Assembly: GCF_025751555.1 (NCBI RefSeq)
Contig: NZ_JAOWLB010000001.1
Location: 434,001-498,000 of the forward strand
DNA from: Ruegeria aquimaris
GTDB lineage: Bacteria > Pseudomonadota > Alphaproteobacteria > Rhodobacterales > Rhodobacteraceae
Direction of reading: 5' to 3'
DNA length: 64,000 nucleotides
The notes beneath the pieces were generated by a model. That model saw nothing but the letters and a program-made list of their open reading frames with translations, was not told where the DNA came from and ran no database searches. A program made the translations under genes and the position numbers. Every line of letters starts with the position of its first letter. Within the stretch, counting starts at the first letter, position 1. This document shows positions 35,514-44,162 of the stretch, piece after piece.

Positions 35514-36284
35514 TCACTCCCCTGTCAGGTCAAACAGCGTCACCGGCAGGAACAGCGCCGAAACGCCCTCGGGTGTTGGCGTGACGCGGGACAGGATCGC
35601 CACCACGCCGGGCTGCTTGTCCGGGCCGGACAACAGCGGCGCACCGGAATCCCCGCGCATCACCGGACAGAGTCCACGCAGCAGCCCGTCCGCCGCCGGG
35701 CGGACCGGACACTCGCCCGTCACGCTCAGCACATGCGGACGCAATCCGCTGTATCCCGCAACGAAACCGGATTTTCCAGCAAGGGAAACCGGCAACGTCC
35801 TGATCGACTGGCCCAAGGGCTGCGCCAGTTCCAGCACCGCCCAATCCAGCGCTGGATCAGGGTGAAACCTGCCGCCGACCCCCTGTTTCGGATCGAGCCG
35901 ATAGCGGCGCACGGGCGAATTCGCCGTTGCCTCGCCCCGCTGGTACCCCGCCACGAATTGCATCGCGCCCGGCGGAACCCATCGCTTGCGCGCCTGATCG
36001 TACAGGCAATGCGCCGCCGTCAGCACCAGCCGTTCGGCGACCAGAACACCGCTACAATGAAACCTTGCATCCGGCCCGGCGAAGTTCACGCGCCCCATGG
36101 CGCTCCACGGGGGTTGCGCCGCGTCTACGATCCGGCGCGCCCGGATGTCCGCGCATCCGGTTTCGGATTGGCGCCCCAGCCCGCAGATCTCGTCATAGTC
36201 GGGTGTCACCACGCCCTGCGCCTGCGCCGCAGCACAGGCCAGTAAAGCCAACAAGGCCAGCGGCAAGAGCCGCGCCAAGATCAA
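35514..36284 (-). CDS. secreted trypsin-like serine protease (S1 family)
   Basis: 256 residues. An N-terminal signal peptide (to about AQAQG) is followed by the S1 fold with a complete triad: His92 in VLTAAHC, Asp147 in ALDWAVLEL and Ser213 in MRGDSGAPLLSG. Cysteine pairs fit disulfides. The S1 pocket residue and target are not clear; bacterial single-domain trypsins of this kind are often exported. The likely TTG start at 36284 overlaps the phaR stop. A TTG six bases later is equally possible. Confidence 0.85.
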   Translation of the reverse strand: MILARLLPLALLALLACAAAQAQGVVTPDYDEICGLGRQSETGCADIRARRIVDAAQPPWSAMGRVNFAGPDARFHCSGVLVAERLVLTAAHCLYDQARKRWVPPGAMQFVAGYQRGEATANSPVRRYRLDPKQGVGGRFHPDPALDWAVLELAQPLGQSIRTLPVSLAGKSGFVAGYSGLRPHVLSVTGECPVRPAADGLLRGLCPVMRGDSGAPLLSGPDKQPGVVAILSRVTPTPEGVSALFLPVTLFDLTGE

Positions 36285-36841
36285 CTCAGCTTGGAAAGCT
36301 TGCGCTGCAACTCGGCCAGTTGTTTCTTGATATCGTCCAGATCCTCGCCCGAGTCCACCGAACCGGCCTCGTCCCCTTTGCGGCCCTGCCCGCTCCAGTT
36401 GGAACCAAGACCGCCGGTCATGGCACGGATGAACGCTTCTTGCTGGGCCTTGAGCGCCTCGAAGCCCGGCATCTGTGACATCGGGTTCATCGCGTTCATG
36501 TTCTCCATCAGCTTGGACTGGCTGTCGCGCAGCATGTCGAACGAACTTTGCAGGAACTGGGGCATCATGCCGCCGCCCGGCAACATATAGCTGCGCACGA
36601 GGTCGTTGAGCACGTTCACCGGCAGCACGTTTTCACCGCGGCTTTCATGCTCGGCAATGATCTGAAGCAGGTACTGCCGGGTCAGGTCATCGCCGGTTTT
36701 CAGATCGACGATCTGAACTTCGCGCCCGGCGCGGATGAACCCCGCGATGTCTTCCAGCGTCACGTAATCACTGGTCTCGGTGTTATAAAGGCGCCGGCTG
36801 GCGTAACGCTTGATCAGTAGCGGCTTGTCTCCATCGCCCAC
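36281..36841 (-). CDS. phaR: PHA synthesis repressor PhaR
   Basis: 186 residues. KPLLIKRYASRRLYNTETSD then VTLEDIAGFIRAGREVQIVD is the PhaR DNA-binding domain, followed by the PHB-binding region (LVRSYMLPGGGMMPQFLQ) and a helical C-terminus. PhaR senses polyhydroxybutyrate and represses phaP and its own regulon. I chose GTG at 36841, with GGGGAG eight bases upstream, over a GTG nine bases earlier. Three sequences in this window match its known CTGC-N3-GCAG target. It overlaps the downstream protease gene by the TTGA junction. Confidence 0.93.
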   Translation of the reverse strand: MGDGDKPLLIKRYASRRLYNTETSDYVTLEDIAGFIRAGREVQIVDLKTGDDLTRQYLLQIIAEHESRGENVLPVNVLNDLVRSYMLPGGGMMPQFLQSSFDMLRDSQSKLMENMNAMNPMSQMPGFEALKAQQEAFIRAMTGGLGSNWSGQGRKGDEAGSVDSGEDLDDIKKQLAELQRKLSKLS

Positions 36842-36894
36842 GGCGAGCACTCCCCATTTTTATCGCGCTGCGGCAAAGCCTATGCGAGCGCAGC

Positions 36895-36933
36895 ACAAAA
36901 GAAAAGAGAAAGGGCAGGTCTTTCGACCTGCCC
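36895..36933 (-). terminator. terminator after phaP
   Basis: On the minus strand GGGCAGGTC pairs with GACCTGCCC around GAAA, followed by a T-rich tail (TTTCTCTTTTCTTTT). It ends the phaP transcript before phaR. Confidence 0.85.
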
Positions 36934-36986
36934 AGCGGGTTCGCACTAAAGGGGGGAGGAGAGAGAGTGCGCCCCCGCGCTTTCGC

Positions 36987-37433
36987 TTATTTTGCAGCTG
37001 CGGCTTTCTTGGCAGCGGCGGTCACGTCGTTGGTGGCCTTTTTCACGGCTGCGGTCGCATCTTCGGTGATGTCCTTGCCAGCGGCCATCAGCAGCTCGAC
37101 GGTGTCCATCTGCACTTTCTTGGCGATCTCGGCGAAGGCGGCCATGTTCTCGGCGGCAACTTCGGCCGATGCGCTGGCGAAATCGGTCATCGCCTTGGCA
37201 TAGTCTGCCGGCTCTGCCTTTGCTTTCGACATGTCGCTCAGCTTGGCCAGGGTTTCCTTGGTCCACTTGCTGGAGATCTCGGCCGATTTCTCGGCGGCTT
37301 CCAGAGCGACGCCCGACAGTTTCTCGTTCAGGGCTGCGGTCGACTTGAACGCGTCTTCCATTGCCTTGGTGTCAACCGGGAATGCACCCATCATGTCTTT
37401 CATGACGGCGGAAAAATCTTGGGTCTTTGCCAT
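36987..37433 (-). CDS. phaP: phasin PhaP, PHA granule-coating protein
   Basis: 148 residues, almost entirely helical and rich in Ala and Lys, as phasins are: SGVALEAAEKSAEISSKWTK and ATAAVKKATNDVTAAAKKAA. It should cover the surface of polyhydroxyalkanoate granules and limit their size. The ATG at 37433 has GAGGATTGAG upstream; a longer in-frame start adds MGPDPAKRIET and is unlikely. Two PhaR-type sites lie 67-106 bases upstream, so repression by PhaR until polymer is present is probable. Confidence 0.93.
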   Translation of the reverse strand: MAKTQDFSAVMKDMMGAFPVDTKAMEDAFKSTAALNEKLSGVALEAAEKSAEISSKWTKETLAKLSDMSKAKAEPADYAKAMTDFASASAEVAAENMAAFAEIAKKVQMDTVELLMAAGKDITEDATAAVKKATNDVTAAAKKAAAAK

Positions 37434-37499
37434 TGTCTCAATCCTCTTTGCCGGGTCCGGGCCCACCCCGTTTCCTTCGGCTTGAGAGGAATATGCTTT

Positions 37500-37510
37500 C
37501 TGCGATGCAG
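37500..37510. promoter_or_regulatory. PhaR operator-like site 1 (CTGC-N3-GCAG)
   Basis: CTGCGATGCAG fits the CTGC-N3/4-GCAG palindrome described for PhaR of Paracoccus denitrificans. It lies upstream of phaP, 19 bp from site 2. Confidence 0.8.
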
Positions 37511-37528
37511 CATTTCAAGTTTTTTTTG

Positions 37529-37539
37529 CTGCACCGCAG
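37529..37539. promoter_or_regulatory. PhaR operator-like site 2 (CTGC-N3-GCAG)
   Basis: CTGCACCGCAG, same pattern as site 1, on the other side of a T tract. Together they would repress phaP. Confidence 0.8.
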
Positions 37540-37564
37540 AATTTTTTCATCTAAGCACAAGAAA

Positions 37565-39367
37565 TCAATGACTTGCCTTGGCAACCACATAGGTGCCGGG
37601 CGCCGGGCACAGGCGGGGGTGATCCGAATCACCGGTATCCCGGGCGGGAACCTGCTTGCCCGCGCGCTTTTGCATCCAGGCATCCCACATCGGCCACCAG
37701 GAGCCTTCGTTGAAATCGGCCTCGGCCATCCAGGCATCGGCATCCAGCTTCAGGTCGGGATTGGTGTAATGGCCGTATTTCTTCTTGGACGGCGGGTTCA
37801 CGATCCCGGCAATGTGACCGGATTCCGAGACCACAAAGGTCTTCGACTTAGACCCCATCTGCTGCACGCCGCGATAGCAATCCTTCCAGGCCGCGATGTG
37901 GTCTGTCTCGCAGGTAATCGCCATCAGCGGCACGTCCACGTCGCGCACATGCAGGGTGTGGCCCATCAGGTCGAACCCTTCTCCGGCGAACTGGTTGCCC
38001 TGACAGAGGCCGCGCAGATACTGCTTGGCCATTTTGCCAGGCAGGTTCGCCCCGTCGCCGTTCCAGTACAGCAGGTCGAAGGCCGGCGGCGTCTCTCCCA
38101 TCATGTAGCTGCGGATCGCCGGGGAATAGACTAGGTCGTTTGACCGCAGGTAAGAGAAGGTGCGCGCCATGATCCAGGACCGCAGCACGCCATCCTTGTC
38201 GATCTGGTCTTCGATCCCGTCGATAAAATCGTCCTGAAGGAACGGGGTGAACTCGCCCTGATCCGAGAAATCGGTGAGCGCGGTAAAGAAGGTCGCCGAT
38301 TTCACCGACTTGTCGCCGGTCTGTTTCATCAGCGACAGCGTCAGGCTCAGCGTGGTGCCCGCGATGCAATAGCCCACCGCATTGACCTGCTTGACCTTGC
38401 AGATCTTCTTGACCTCGTCGATGGCGGTCAGGAAACCGTCCTGAACGTAGTCCTCCATCCCCACATCGGCATAGCTGGCATCCGGGTTGATCCAGCTGAC
38501 GACAAAGATGGTGTAACCCTGCTCGGTCACCCATTTGATGAAACTGTTCTGCGCCTTCAGGTCCAGGATATAGAACTTGTTGATCCAGGGCGGGAACAGC
38601 ACGATCGGCGTTTCATAGACCGTATCGGTCACCGGTTTGTACTGGATCAGCTCCATCATCCGGTTGCGATAGACCACGTCGCCCGGCGTGGTGGCAATGT
38701 TGCCGCCAACCTCAAAGGCGCTCTCGTCGGCCAGCTTGACCACCAGCTCGCCGCCATTGGCCTCGAGATCCTTGATCAGGTTCTCCAGCCCCTGCAACAG
38801 CGACCGCCCCTCGGTTTCAACCGCCCGTTCCAGCGCGTCGGGGTTGGTGCCCAGGAAATTGGTCGGCGCCATCAGGTCGATGATCTGCTGCGAGAAATAC
38901 TTGAGCCGCTTGCGGTCCTTGTCGGGCAGATCATCGACCGAGGCGACCGCCTGCGCCAGCGCGGCGGCATTGGTCTGGTACTGCTGCTTGACGAAGCGGA
39001 AATAGGGGTTGGTTTCCCAAAGCGGGTTGGCAAAGCGACGATCCTTGGAGGCGTCCTCGCCGTCCTCGACTTCACCGGTCAGCAGGGCCTGTTGCGCTTC
39101 GGCGAAATTCATCACCGACTTGCCCCAGAACTCCAGCTGCTGCTCCAGCAGCTTGGCGGGGTTTTGCCAGGCCTCGGTCCAATAGGCCGTTGCTGCCTTT
39201 GCAAAAAGCTCTTGATTCGGACCGTCCAGCGCCGGGGTGTGAGGTTTCCGTCCGGCCATCAACTCGACCAGCCGTTTGGACAATCCCTCGACTTTCGCCA
39301 TATTTTCCTTGAGCTGTTCAAAGTGTTCGCCGGTCAATTCCGGCGTTTGCCCGTCACTTGTTGTCAT
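37565..39367 (-). CDS. phaC: class I poly(3-hydroxyalkanoate) synthase
   Basis: 600 residues, the usual class I length. It polymerises (R)-3-hydroxyacyl-CoA into granule polyester. The catalytic triad is visible: Cys334 in the lipase-like box VGYCIAGTT, Asp489 in CETDHIAAW and His518 in SESGHIAG. The N-terminal 200 residues are the variable helical domain. It is divergent from phaZ; the gap has one PhaR-type site. The distance to the downstream phaP start is 131 bases. Confidence 0.95.
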   Translation of the reverse strand: MTTSDGQTPELTGEHFEQLKENMAKVEGLSKRLVELMAGRKPHTPALDGPNQELFAKAATAYWTEAWQNPAKLLEQQLEFWGKSVMNFAEAQQALLTGEVEDGEDASKDRRFANPLWETNPYFRFVKQQYQTNAAALAQAVASVDDLPDKDRKRLKYFSQQIIDLMAPTNFLGTNPDALERAVETEGRSLLQGLENLIKDLEANGGELVVKLADESAFEVGGNIATTPGDVVYRNRMMELIQYKPVTDTVYETPIVLFPPWINKFYILDLKAQNSFIKWVTEQGYTIFVVSWINPDASYADVGMEDYVQDGFLTAIDEVKKICKVKQVNAVGYCIAGTTLSLTLSLMKQTGDKSVKSATFFTALTDFSDQGEFTPFLQDDFIDGIEDQIDKDGVLRSWIMARTFSYLRSNDLVYSPAIRSYMMGETPPAFDLLYWNGDGANLPGKMAKQYLRGLCQGNQFAGEGFDLMGHTLHVRDVDVPLMAITCETDHIAAWKDCYRGVQQMGSKSKTFVVSESGHIAGIVNPPSKKKYGHYTNPDLKLDADAWMAEADFNEGSWWPMWDAWMQKRAGKQVPARDTGDSDHPRLCPAPGTYVVAKASH

Positions 39368-39391
39368 TTTAAGGAATCCCCCTTAACGTCG

Positions 39392-39402
39392 CTGCTATGC
39401 AG
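39392..39402. promoter_or_regulatory. PhaR operator-like site 3 between phaC and phaZ
   Basis: CTGCTATGCAG in the 111-base gap between divergent phaC and phaZ, 25 bases before phaC and 77 before phaZ. Same pattern as the two sites before phaP. Confidence 0.75.
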
Positions 39403-39478
39403 AATACCGTCGTGGGCGTCGGGGGGCAAAGCGACGAATGGTCCAAACTCTATGGGTGTGGCTTAGGAGGCCCATTTC

Positions 39479-40753
39479 ATGCGCTACATGATGACCTACG
39501 ACATGATGGAAACCGTTCGGAACACCAACCAGTGGCTTGGGGCGACTGCCAGCGCGATGGCATCCTACCCGGCGTTTTCGATGGTTCCCAACCCCCTTTT
39601 CAACTGGATGGCCGCCTGGGGCGAGGTGACCGAGCGCACCTTCCAGCGGATGATCGTCAAACCGGACTGGGGCATCCGCACCTTTACCTGTGAGGACGGC
39701 AAGGATCACCTGGTCGAGATCACCACCGTGGTCGAGCGGGACTTCGGCGACCTCGTTCACTTCAACGTCGCAGGCCGCGAGACCCAGCCGCGCAAGGTGC
39801 TGATCGTGGCCCCGATGTCGGGACACTATGCAACGCTGTTGCGTTCGACCGTGAAAAGCCTTCTGGTCAATTGCGAGGTCTATATCACCGACTGGCACAA
39901 CGCCCGCGATATCCCGGTCTCGGCGGGCAAGTTCGATGTCGAGGATTATACACTCTACCTCGTTGATTTCATGCGCAAGCTCGGCCCCGACACCCATGTC
40001 GTGGCGGTGTGTCAACCCGCACCTCTGACGCTGGCCGCGACCGCCTATCTGGCGGAACTGGATCCCAAGGCACAGCCCAGTACGCTGACCCTGATCGGCG
40101 GCCCCGTCGACCCCGATGCAACGCCGACCGAAGTCACCGATTTCGGCCGTCGCGTCACCATGGGCCAGCTCGAACAGTCGATGATCCAGCGGGTCGGTTT
40201 CAAGTACAAGGGCGTGGGCCGGATGGTCTATCCCGGCCTGCTGCAACTGGCCTCGTTCATGTCGATGAACGGCGACCGCCACTCCAAGGCGTTCGTGGAC
40301 CAGATCTATCGTGTGATGCGCGACGAGGCATCGGATCACGACGCGCACAACCGGTTCTACGACGAGTATCTGGCGGTCATGGACATGACGGCCGAATTCT
40401 ACCTGTCGACGGTCGAGCGGGTGTTCAAGGAATGCGAGATCGCCAAGAACAAGTTCGTGGTCGATGGCCACAAGGTGGATATCTCGAAAATCACCGATGT
40501 TGCGGTGATGACCGTCGAAGGCGCGAATGACGATATCTCGGCCCCGGGCCAGTGCATCGCCGCTCTCGACCTGTGCACCAGCCTGCCCGACAGCAAGAAG
40601 GCCAGCCATCTTGAACCCGGCGCCGGGCACTATGGCATCTTTGCGGGCCGCAGCTGGCGCGACAATATTCGCCCGCTGGTGATCGAGTTCATGAACAACA
40701 ACGCCCGCAAGGACAAGAAGATCAAGGTCGCCAACACGAACTCGGCGGCCTGA
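39479..40753 (+). CDS. phaZ: intracellular PHA depolymerase
   Basis: 424 residues. The depolymerase nucleophile is Cys178 in VVAVCQPAPL, where intracellular PhaZ enzymes use Cys instead of the usual lipase Ser. NCEVYITDWHNARDIPVSAG and GAGHYGIFAGRSWRDNI with the C-terminal catalytic His are further family marks. It hydrolyses stored polymer. The start ATG is preceded by AGGAGG eight bases away. It is divergent from phaC and shares a PhaR-type site with it; a DUF6151 gene follows two bases after the stop. Confidence 0.94.
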   Translation: MRYMMTYDMMETVRNTNQWLGATASAMASYPAFSMVPNPLFNWMAAWGEVTERTFQRMIVKPDWGIRTFTCEDGKDHLVEITTVVERDFGDLVHFNVAGRETQPRKVLIVAPMSGHYATLLRSTVKSLLVNCEVYITDWHNARDIPVSAGKFDVEDYTLYLVDFMRKLGPDTHVVAVCQPAPLTLAATAYLAELDPKAQPSTLTLIGGPVDPDATPTEVTDFGRRVTMGQLEQSMIQRVGFKYKGVGRMVYPGLLQLASFMSMNGDRHSKAFVDQIYRVMRDEASDHDAHNRFYDEYLAVMDMTAEFYLSTVERVFKECEIAKNKFVVDGHKVDISKITDVAVMTVEGANDDISAPGQCIAALDLCTSLPDSKKASHLEPGAGHYGIFAGRSWRDNIRPLVIEFMNNNARKDKKIKVANTNSAA

Positions 40754-40755
40754 CC

Positions 40756-41340
40756 ATGCCAAAGCGTCCCGCCGGGCCGTTGGCGTTTGCCTGCGCCTGC
40801 GGGGCGCTCTCTGGCCACCTGACCCCGGCGGCGGTGCAATCCGGGACCCATGTGGTCTGTTATTGCGCCGATTGCCGGGCGGGGGAGCTTTATTTCAAGC
40901 AACCGGATCCGGCCCCGGGTCCGGTGGACATTTTCCAGCTCAGCCCCGATGGAATCGTCATCGAAAAGGGGCGCGAGCACCTAGCGCTGATGCGCCTGTC
41001 ACCCAAGGGTTTGTTCCGCTGGTACGCCAAGTGCTGCAACACCCCGATCGCAACCACGCTGAAATCGGCCAGGACCCCCTTTGCCGGGTTCAACACGCGG
41101 CGACTGGCCGATACGACTGCCTTGGGGCCGGTGCGCACACAGGGCTTTGTGCCCCAGCCCAGCGGCGGCACCAAGCATATCAACGCCATCCCGGCGGTTT
41201 ACGGATTGTTGTCCCGGATGCTCTCGGCACGGCTGTCGGGGCGCTGGCGGGAAACCCCGTTCTTTGATCCGGCCACCGGCGATCCGGTGGCGGAACCCCA
41301 TATCCTGACCAGGGAAGAACGCCAGGCGCTCTACCCCTGA
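40756..41340 (+). CDS. DUF6151/GFA-like cysteine-containing protein
   Basis: 194 residues. Cysteine clusters in FACACGALSG and VCYCADCRAG, plus WYAKCCNTP, resemble the zinc sites of GFA (glutathione-dependent formaldehyde-activating) folds; I know this subgroup as DUF6151. Function is unknown. It starts two bases after phaZ, so probably co-transcribed, though a link with PHA is not evident. Its stop is three bases from that of the convergent hydrolase. Confidence 0.75.
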   Translation: MPKRPAGPLAFACACGALSGHLTPAAVQSGTHVVCYCADCRAGELYFKQPDPAPGPVDIFQLSPDGIVIEKGREHLALMRLSPKGLFRWYAKCCNTPIATTLKSARTPFAGFNTRRLADTTALGPVRTQGFVPQPSGGTKHINAIPAVYGLLSRMLSARLSGRWRETPFFDPATGDPVAEPHILTREERQALYP

Positions 41341-41343
41341 CGC

Positions 41344-42039
41344 TCAGCCCACCAGCCAGCCGCGCAGATATTCTGTCACTGTCTCAGGTGTCTCCAGCGT
41401 CGGCAAATGGCCCGCATCCTCTATCACCTTCAACTCGGCCCCACTGATCAGCTCCGCCAGGAACGTATGCCGCCGGACCGAGGTCATCCGGTCATGCGCG
41501 CCGCAAAGGATGAGGGTCGGCACCTTGATCTTGCGCAGGGTGCCCTGCTGATCGGGGCGCCGTTGCAGCGCCTTCATCTGCCGCACAAAGACATCCGGGC
41601 CCAGCCCCACCCCCATGTCGCGCACCAGATCCAGCAGCGCCATCCGCCCCGGCCCCGGCGCCAGCGTCTCGGGCCGCGTCATCTGGGCCAGGGCCTGGTC
41701 CAGCTTGCCCACCCGTGCGCTGATCATCAGCGGTTCGCGCGCGGCGGCGATCTGCGGCGTGTCGGTGGTCGCGTCGGTAGACATCAGGCATAGCCGCGTG
41801 ATCCGCTCGGGCGCCCGCCGCATCAGCTCCATCGCCACGATCCCGCCCATGCTGAGCCCCGCCAGCGCAAACCGCGCCGGAAGCTGTGGCAGGATCTCCC
41901 GCACGATATCCTCAATGCGCTCGGCCTGCGTGATCGGACAAAACATGACCGCCCGGTCCTGTGACAGCTGTTGGATCTGGTGCTCGAAAAGCCGCACGTC
42001 ACAGGCCATGCCCGGCAACAAAACCAGGGGTTCGGTCAT
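41344..42039 (-). CDS. alpha/beta hydrolase
   Basis: 231 residues. The nucleophile is in ALAGLSMGGIVAMELM, the acid in LILCGAHDRMTSV and the His in VIEDAGHLPTLETPE. This is the Ser-type alpha/beta hydrolase fold with an intact triad. The oxyanion region LVLLPGMACD is typical. Substrate unknown. ATG at 42039 was chosen because GGAAGGG is six bases upstream; the ATG six bases earlier is too close to it. No signal peptide is present. Confidence 0.82.
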   Translation of the reverse strand: MTEPLVLLPGMACDVRLFEHQIQQLSQDRAVMFCPITQAERIEDIVREILPQLPARFALAGLSMGGIVAMELMRRAPERITRLCLMSTDATTDTPQIAAAREPLMISARVGKLDQALAQMTRPETLAPGPGRMALLDLVRDMGVGLGPDVFVRQMKALQRRPDQQGTLRKIKVPTLILCGAHDRMTSVRRHTFLAELISGAELKVIEDAGHLPTLETPETVTEYLRGWLVG

Positions 42040-42109
42040 TGTCATCCCTTCCGCCACTCACCTCAACTGACGGTAGAATGGGCATTTTCGGACGACCGGA
42101 CAAGCCCTG

Positions 42110-42742
42110 TCAGGGATATCGGATGCCAGGGAAGGGTGGAAAATCGGCATAGGCCGCCTGCCGCTTGTCCAGCGGCACCGACGGCTCCTGCCCTTCCACC
42201 ACCAGCCGCCCGCGCGGCGCGATATAGCTGTCGATCCGGCGCAGCGGCACCGGCCGCCACACCAGGTTGAAGGCGCAGAGTTTGGGAAAGAACCAGATCT
42301 CGGAATAATCCAGGTGATCGTGCAGCCACCAGGCCAGATCGCGCCAGTCGCGCCCCTGCGCATAGCGATCGGCAAACCAGGGGATCACCACCGAGGCCCC
42401 GGCAATCCGCGCCTCTCCCCGCCCCCGGTCCCAGATATGACACTCCAGCGGATGATCGTTGCGGGCGCAATTGAGCCGGTTTTCATTGCCGAACCGGTTG
42501 AGCGCCGCCGAGCGATAGCCCGAGCGCACCGCGATACGGCCAAAAGTCTCCTCCAACGGGTCCAACAGCGTCTCGCAAAAGGCCCGCCCGGTCTCTATCG
42601 CCAGATCGGGATCGTCGGGAATGTTCTGCCGCGCATGGAAATTGCCGATCTCTGAATAAAGAAAATCGCGCATGAAAAAGTGGCGCGACAGGCGCACACG
42701 GCCCAGCGTCTCCAGGCTCCACATGCTGCCCGGGCGGCGCAT
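42110..42742 (-). CDS. peptidase M15-like protein
   Basis: 210 residues. FFMRDFLYSEIGNFHARQNI then PLEETFGRIAVRSGYRSAAL matches the N-terminal half of M15/VanY-type fold (the RSGYRS loop). The zinc-site region is altered: instead of SxHxxGxAxD one sees ECHIWDRGRGEARIAG, so activity is uncertain. It could be a degenerate peptidoglycan carboxypeptidase. There is no signal peptide, so a periplasmic role is doubtful. The start overlaps the VOC stop by one base (TGATG). Confidence 0.65.
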   Translation of the reverse strand: MRRPGSMWSLETLGRVRLSRHFFMRDFLYSEIGNFHARQNIPDDPDLAIETGRAFCETLLDPLEETFGRIAVRSGYRSAALNRFGNENRLNCARNDHPLECHIWDRGRGEARIAGASVVIPWFADRYAQGRDWRDLAWWLHDHLDYSEIWFFPKLCAFNLVWRPVPLRRIDSYIAPRGRLVVEGQEPSVPLDKRQAAYADFPPFPGIRYP

Positions 42743-43170
42743 CAGCCGTACCCGTTCCAGCGAAACTCTCCATTGGGTCCCAGCGCAGAAAACGGGTTGT
42801 GGGCGATTTCCCAGATGCTGCCATCCGGGGCGCGGAAATAGCCGTGATAGCCACCCCAGAACACCTCGGACCCGGGTTTGAGGATCTCGGCCCCCGCTTC
42901 GCCCGCACGCTTCAGCAGCGCATCAACCGTTTCCCGGTCGCGGCAGTTATGGCTCAGCGTCATCGCCCCCTGCCCCAGTTCTCCCACCGGCAGCCCGATA
43001 TCCTCGGCCAGCGCCGCCAGCGGGTATAGGCCCAGCACCTGCCCGATCAGGTCAAAGGCGATCACCCCATCCGGGGTGTCGACCCGGCGCCAGCCCAGCG
43101 TCTCATAAAAGGATGCCGCCGCCGCGATATCCTCGGCACCGATAGTGATCAGGCTCACCCGTTGCTCCAT
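42742..43170 (-). CDS. VOC/glyoxalase superfamily protein
   Basis: 142 residues with the paired beta-alpha-beta-beta-beta modules of the VOC fold: VSLITIGAEDIAAAASFYET, LGWRRVDTPDGVIAFDL and GGYHGYFRAPDGSIWEIAHN. Members include glyoxalase I, dioxygenases and antibiotic-binding proteins. The metal positions are not obvious, so function is open. The ATG overlaps the stop of the upstream hydrolase gene by one base; the next gene's start overlaps its own stop in the same manner, showing a coupled operon. Confidence 0.8.
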   Translation of the reverse strand: MEQRVSLITIGAEDIAAAASFYETLGWRRVDTPDGVIAFDLIGQVLGLYPLAALAEDIGLPVGELGQGAMTLSHNCRDRETVDALLKRAGEAGAEILKPGSEVFWGGYHGYFRAPDGSIWEIAHNPFSALGPNGEFRWNGYG

Positions 43171-44162
43171 CACTCTATTCCCTGTTCCCGCAGCCAGGCG
43201 AGCATGCCCGCGACCGCGATATCGGTCTGCCCCGGCGACATGATATCGCCCGCGATCACATGCGAGGACGGATCATCGCCCGACCCCATGGTAACCGTGC
43301 GCATCTCGGCCGGACCGCCCCAGCGCCTGACCACCTCGCCGGTCAAATCGGGGCGCACCACCTTGTCGTCGGGCGAAAACCAGAACAGCGTCGGCACCCT
43401 GGCCTGTCCAAAATCAAGCGAAACCACCTTCTTGACCAAGGCCGCCATCGGCACCAGCGCCGACCAACTGTAACGAGTAGTCCAATAGGTGTTCTTGTCC
43501 GGATCAGGGCTGCTGGCATCCCGCTCGCCGCCCATGACCAGCGGCAACCAATACCGCGCGCCCGGCAGGGTCGGCACAAAGGCCAGCGGGTCGTTTACCC
43601 CGAAATTGGGCGAGACAAGGATCATCGCCACCACATCGCGCGACAGTTCGGGGTCCAGCGCCGCCGCCGCCGCCAGCGTACCGCCGGTCGAGGTGGACAG
43701 GACAATCACCTTTTCGCCAACGGCGCGGCCCGCCGCCAAAGCCTCGGCCGCATCCCGCATCCAGCCCGACGCCGTGCCTTCGGTCATTGCCGCGCTGCCG
43801 CGCCCATGGCCCTGCAACCGGGTATAGACCAGATTGGCGCCCAGCGCCGCGGCGATGCGGTCGGGAACCGGGCGGAGTTCCTCGGACGTGGCCGAAAACC
43901 CGTGCAGGTAGACCAACGAATAGGGCGTACGCCGCTCATATCCGTCCGCAGTCCATTCCACCCGCTTTTCAACACCAGGAACCATGTCGGCAAAGCCCGA
44001 CTCGACACTTTCGAAATAGACCTGAACCCCTTCGCCAAACTTGCGCGGATCGAAATCGGCAGCCAGATCGACCTCCTCATAAGGCCCAAACCACCAGGCC
44101 AGCCCCCACGCCAACGCAAGCACCGCAAGGGCACGCCCCAGAAACTTCCCGAGCCACCGCAT
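43170..44162 (-). CDS. membrane-anchored alpha/beta hydrolase
   Basis: 330 residues. A single N-terminal hydrophobic segment (about residues 8-25) probably anchors it to the inner membrane, facing the periplasm. The hydrolase region has YLHGFSATSEELRPVPDRIA, the nucleophile in VIVLSTSTGGTLAAAAA (Ser-Thr-Ser-Thr-Gly-Gly, an unusual elbow), the acid in FWFSPDDKVV and His in SSHVIAGD. It lies in a run of four minus-strand genes joined by 1-base overlaps. Substrate unknown. Confidence 0.78.
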   Translation of the reverse strand: MRWLGKFLGRALAVLALAWGLAWWFGPYEEVDLAADFDPRKFGEGVQVYFESVESGFADMVPGVEKRVEWTADGYERRTPYSLVYLHGFSATSEELRPVPDRIAAALGANLVYTRLQGHGRGSAAMTEGTASGWMRDAAEALAAGRAVGEKVIVLSTSTGGTLAAAAALDPELSRDVVAMILVSPNFGVNDPLAFVPTLPGARYWLPLVMGGERDASSPDPDKNTYWTTRYSWSALVPMAALVKKVVSLDFGQARVPTLFWFSPDDKVVRPDLTGEVVRRWGGPAEMRTVTMGSGDDPSSHVIAGDIMSPGQTDIAVAGMLAWLREQGIE

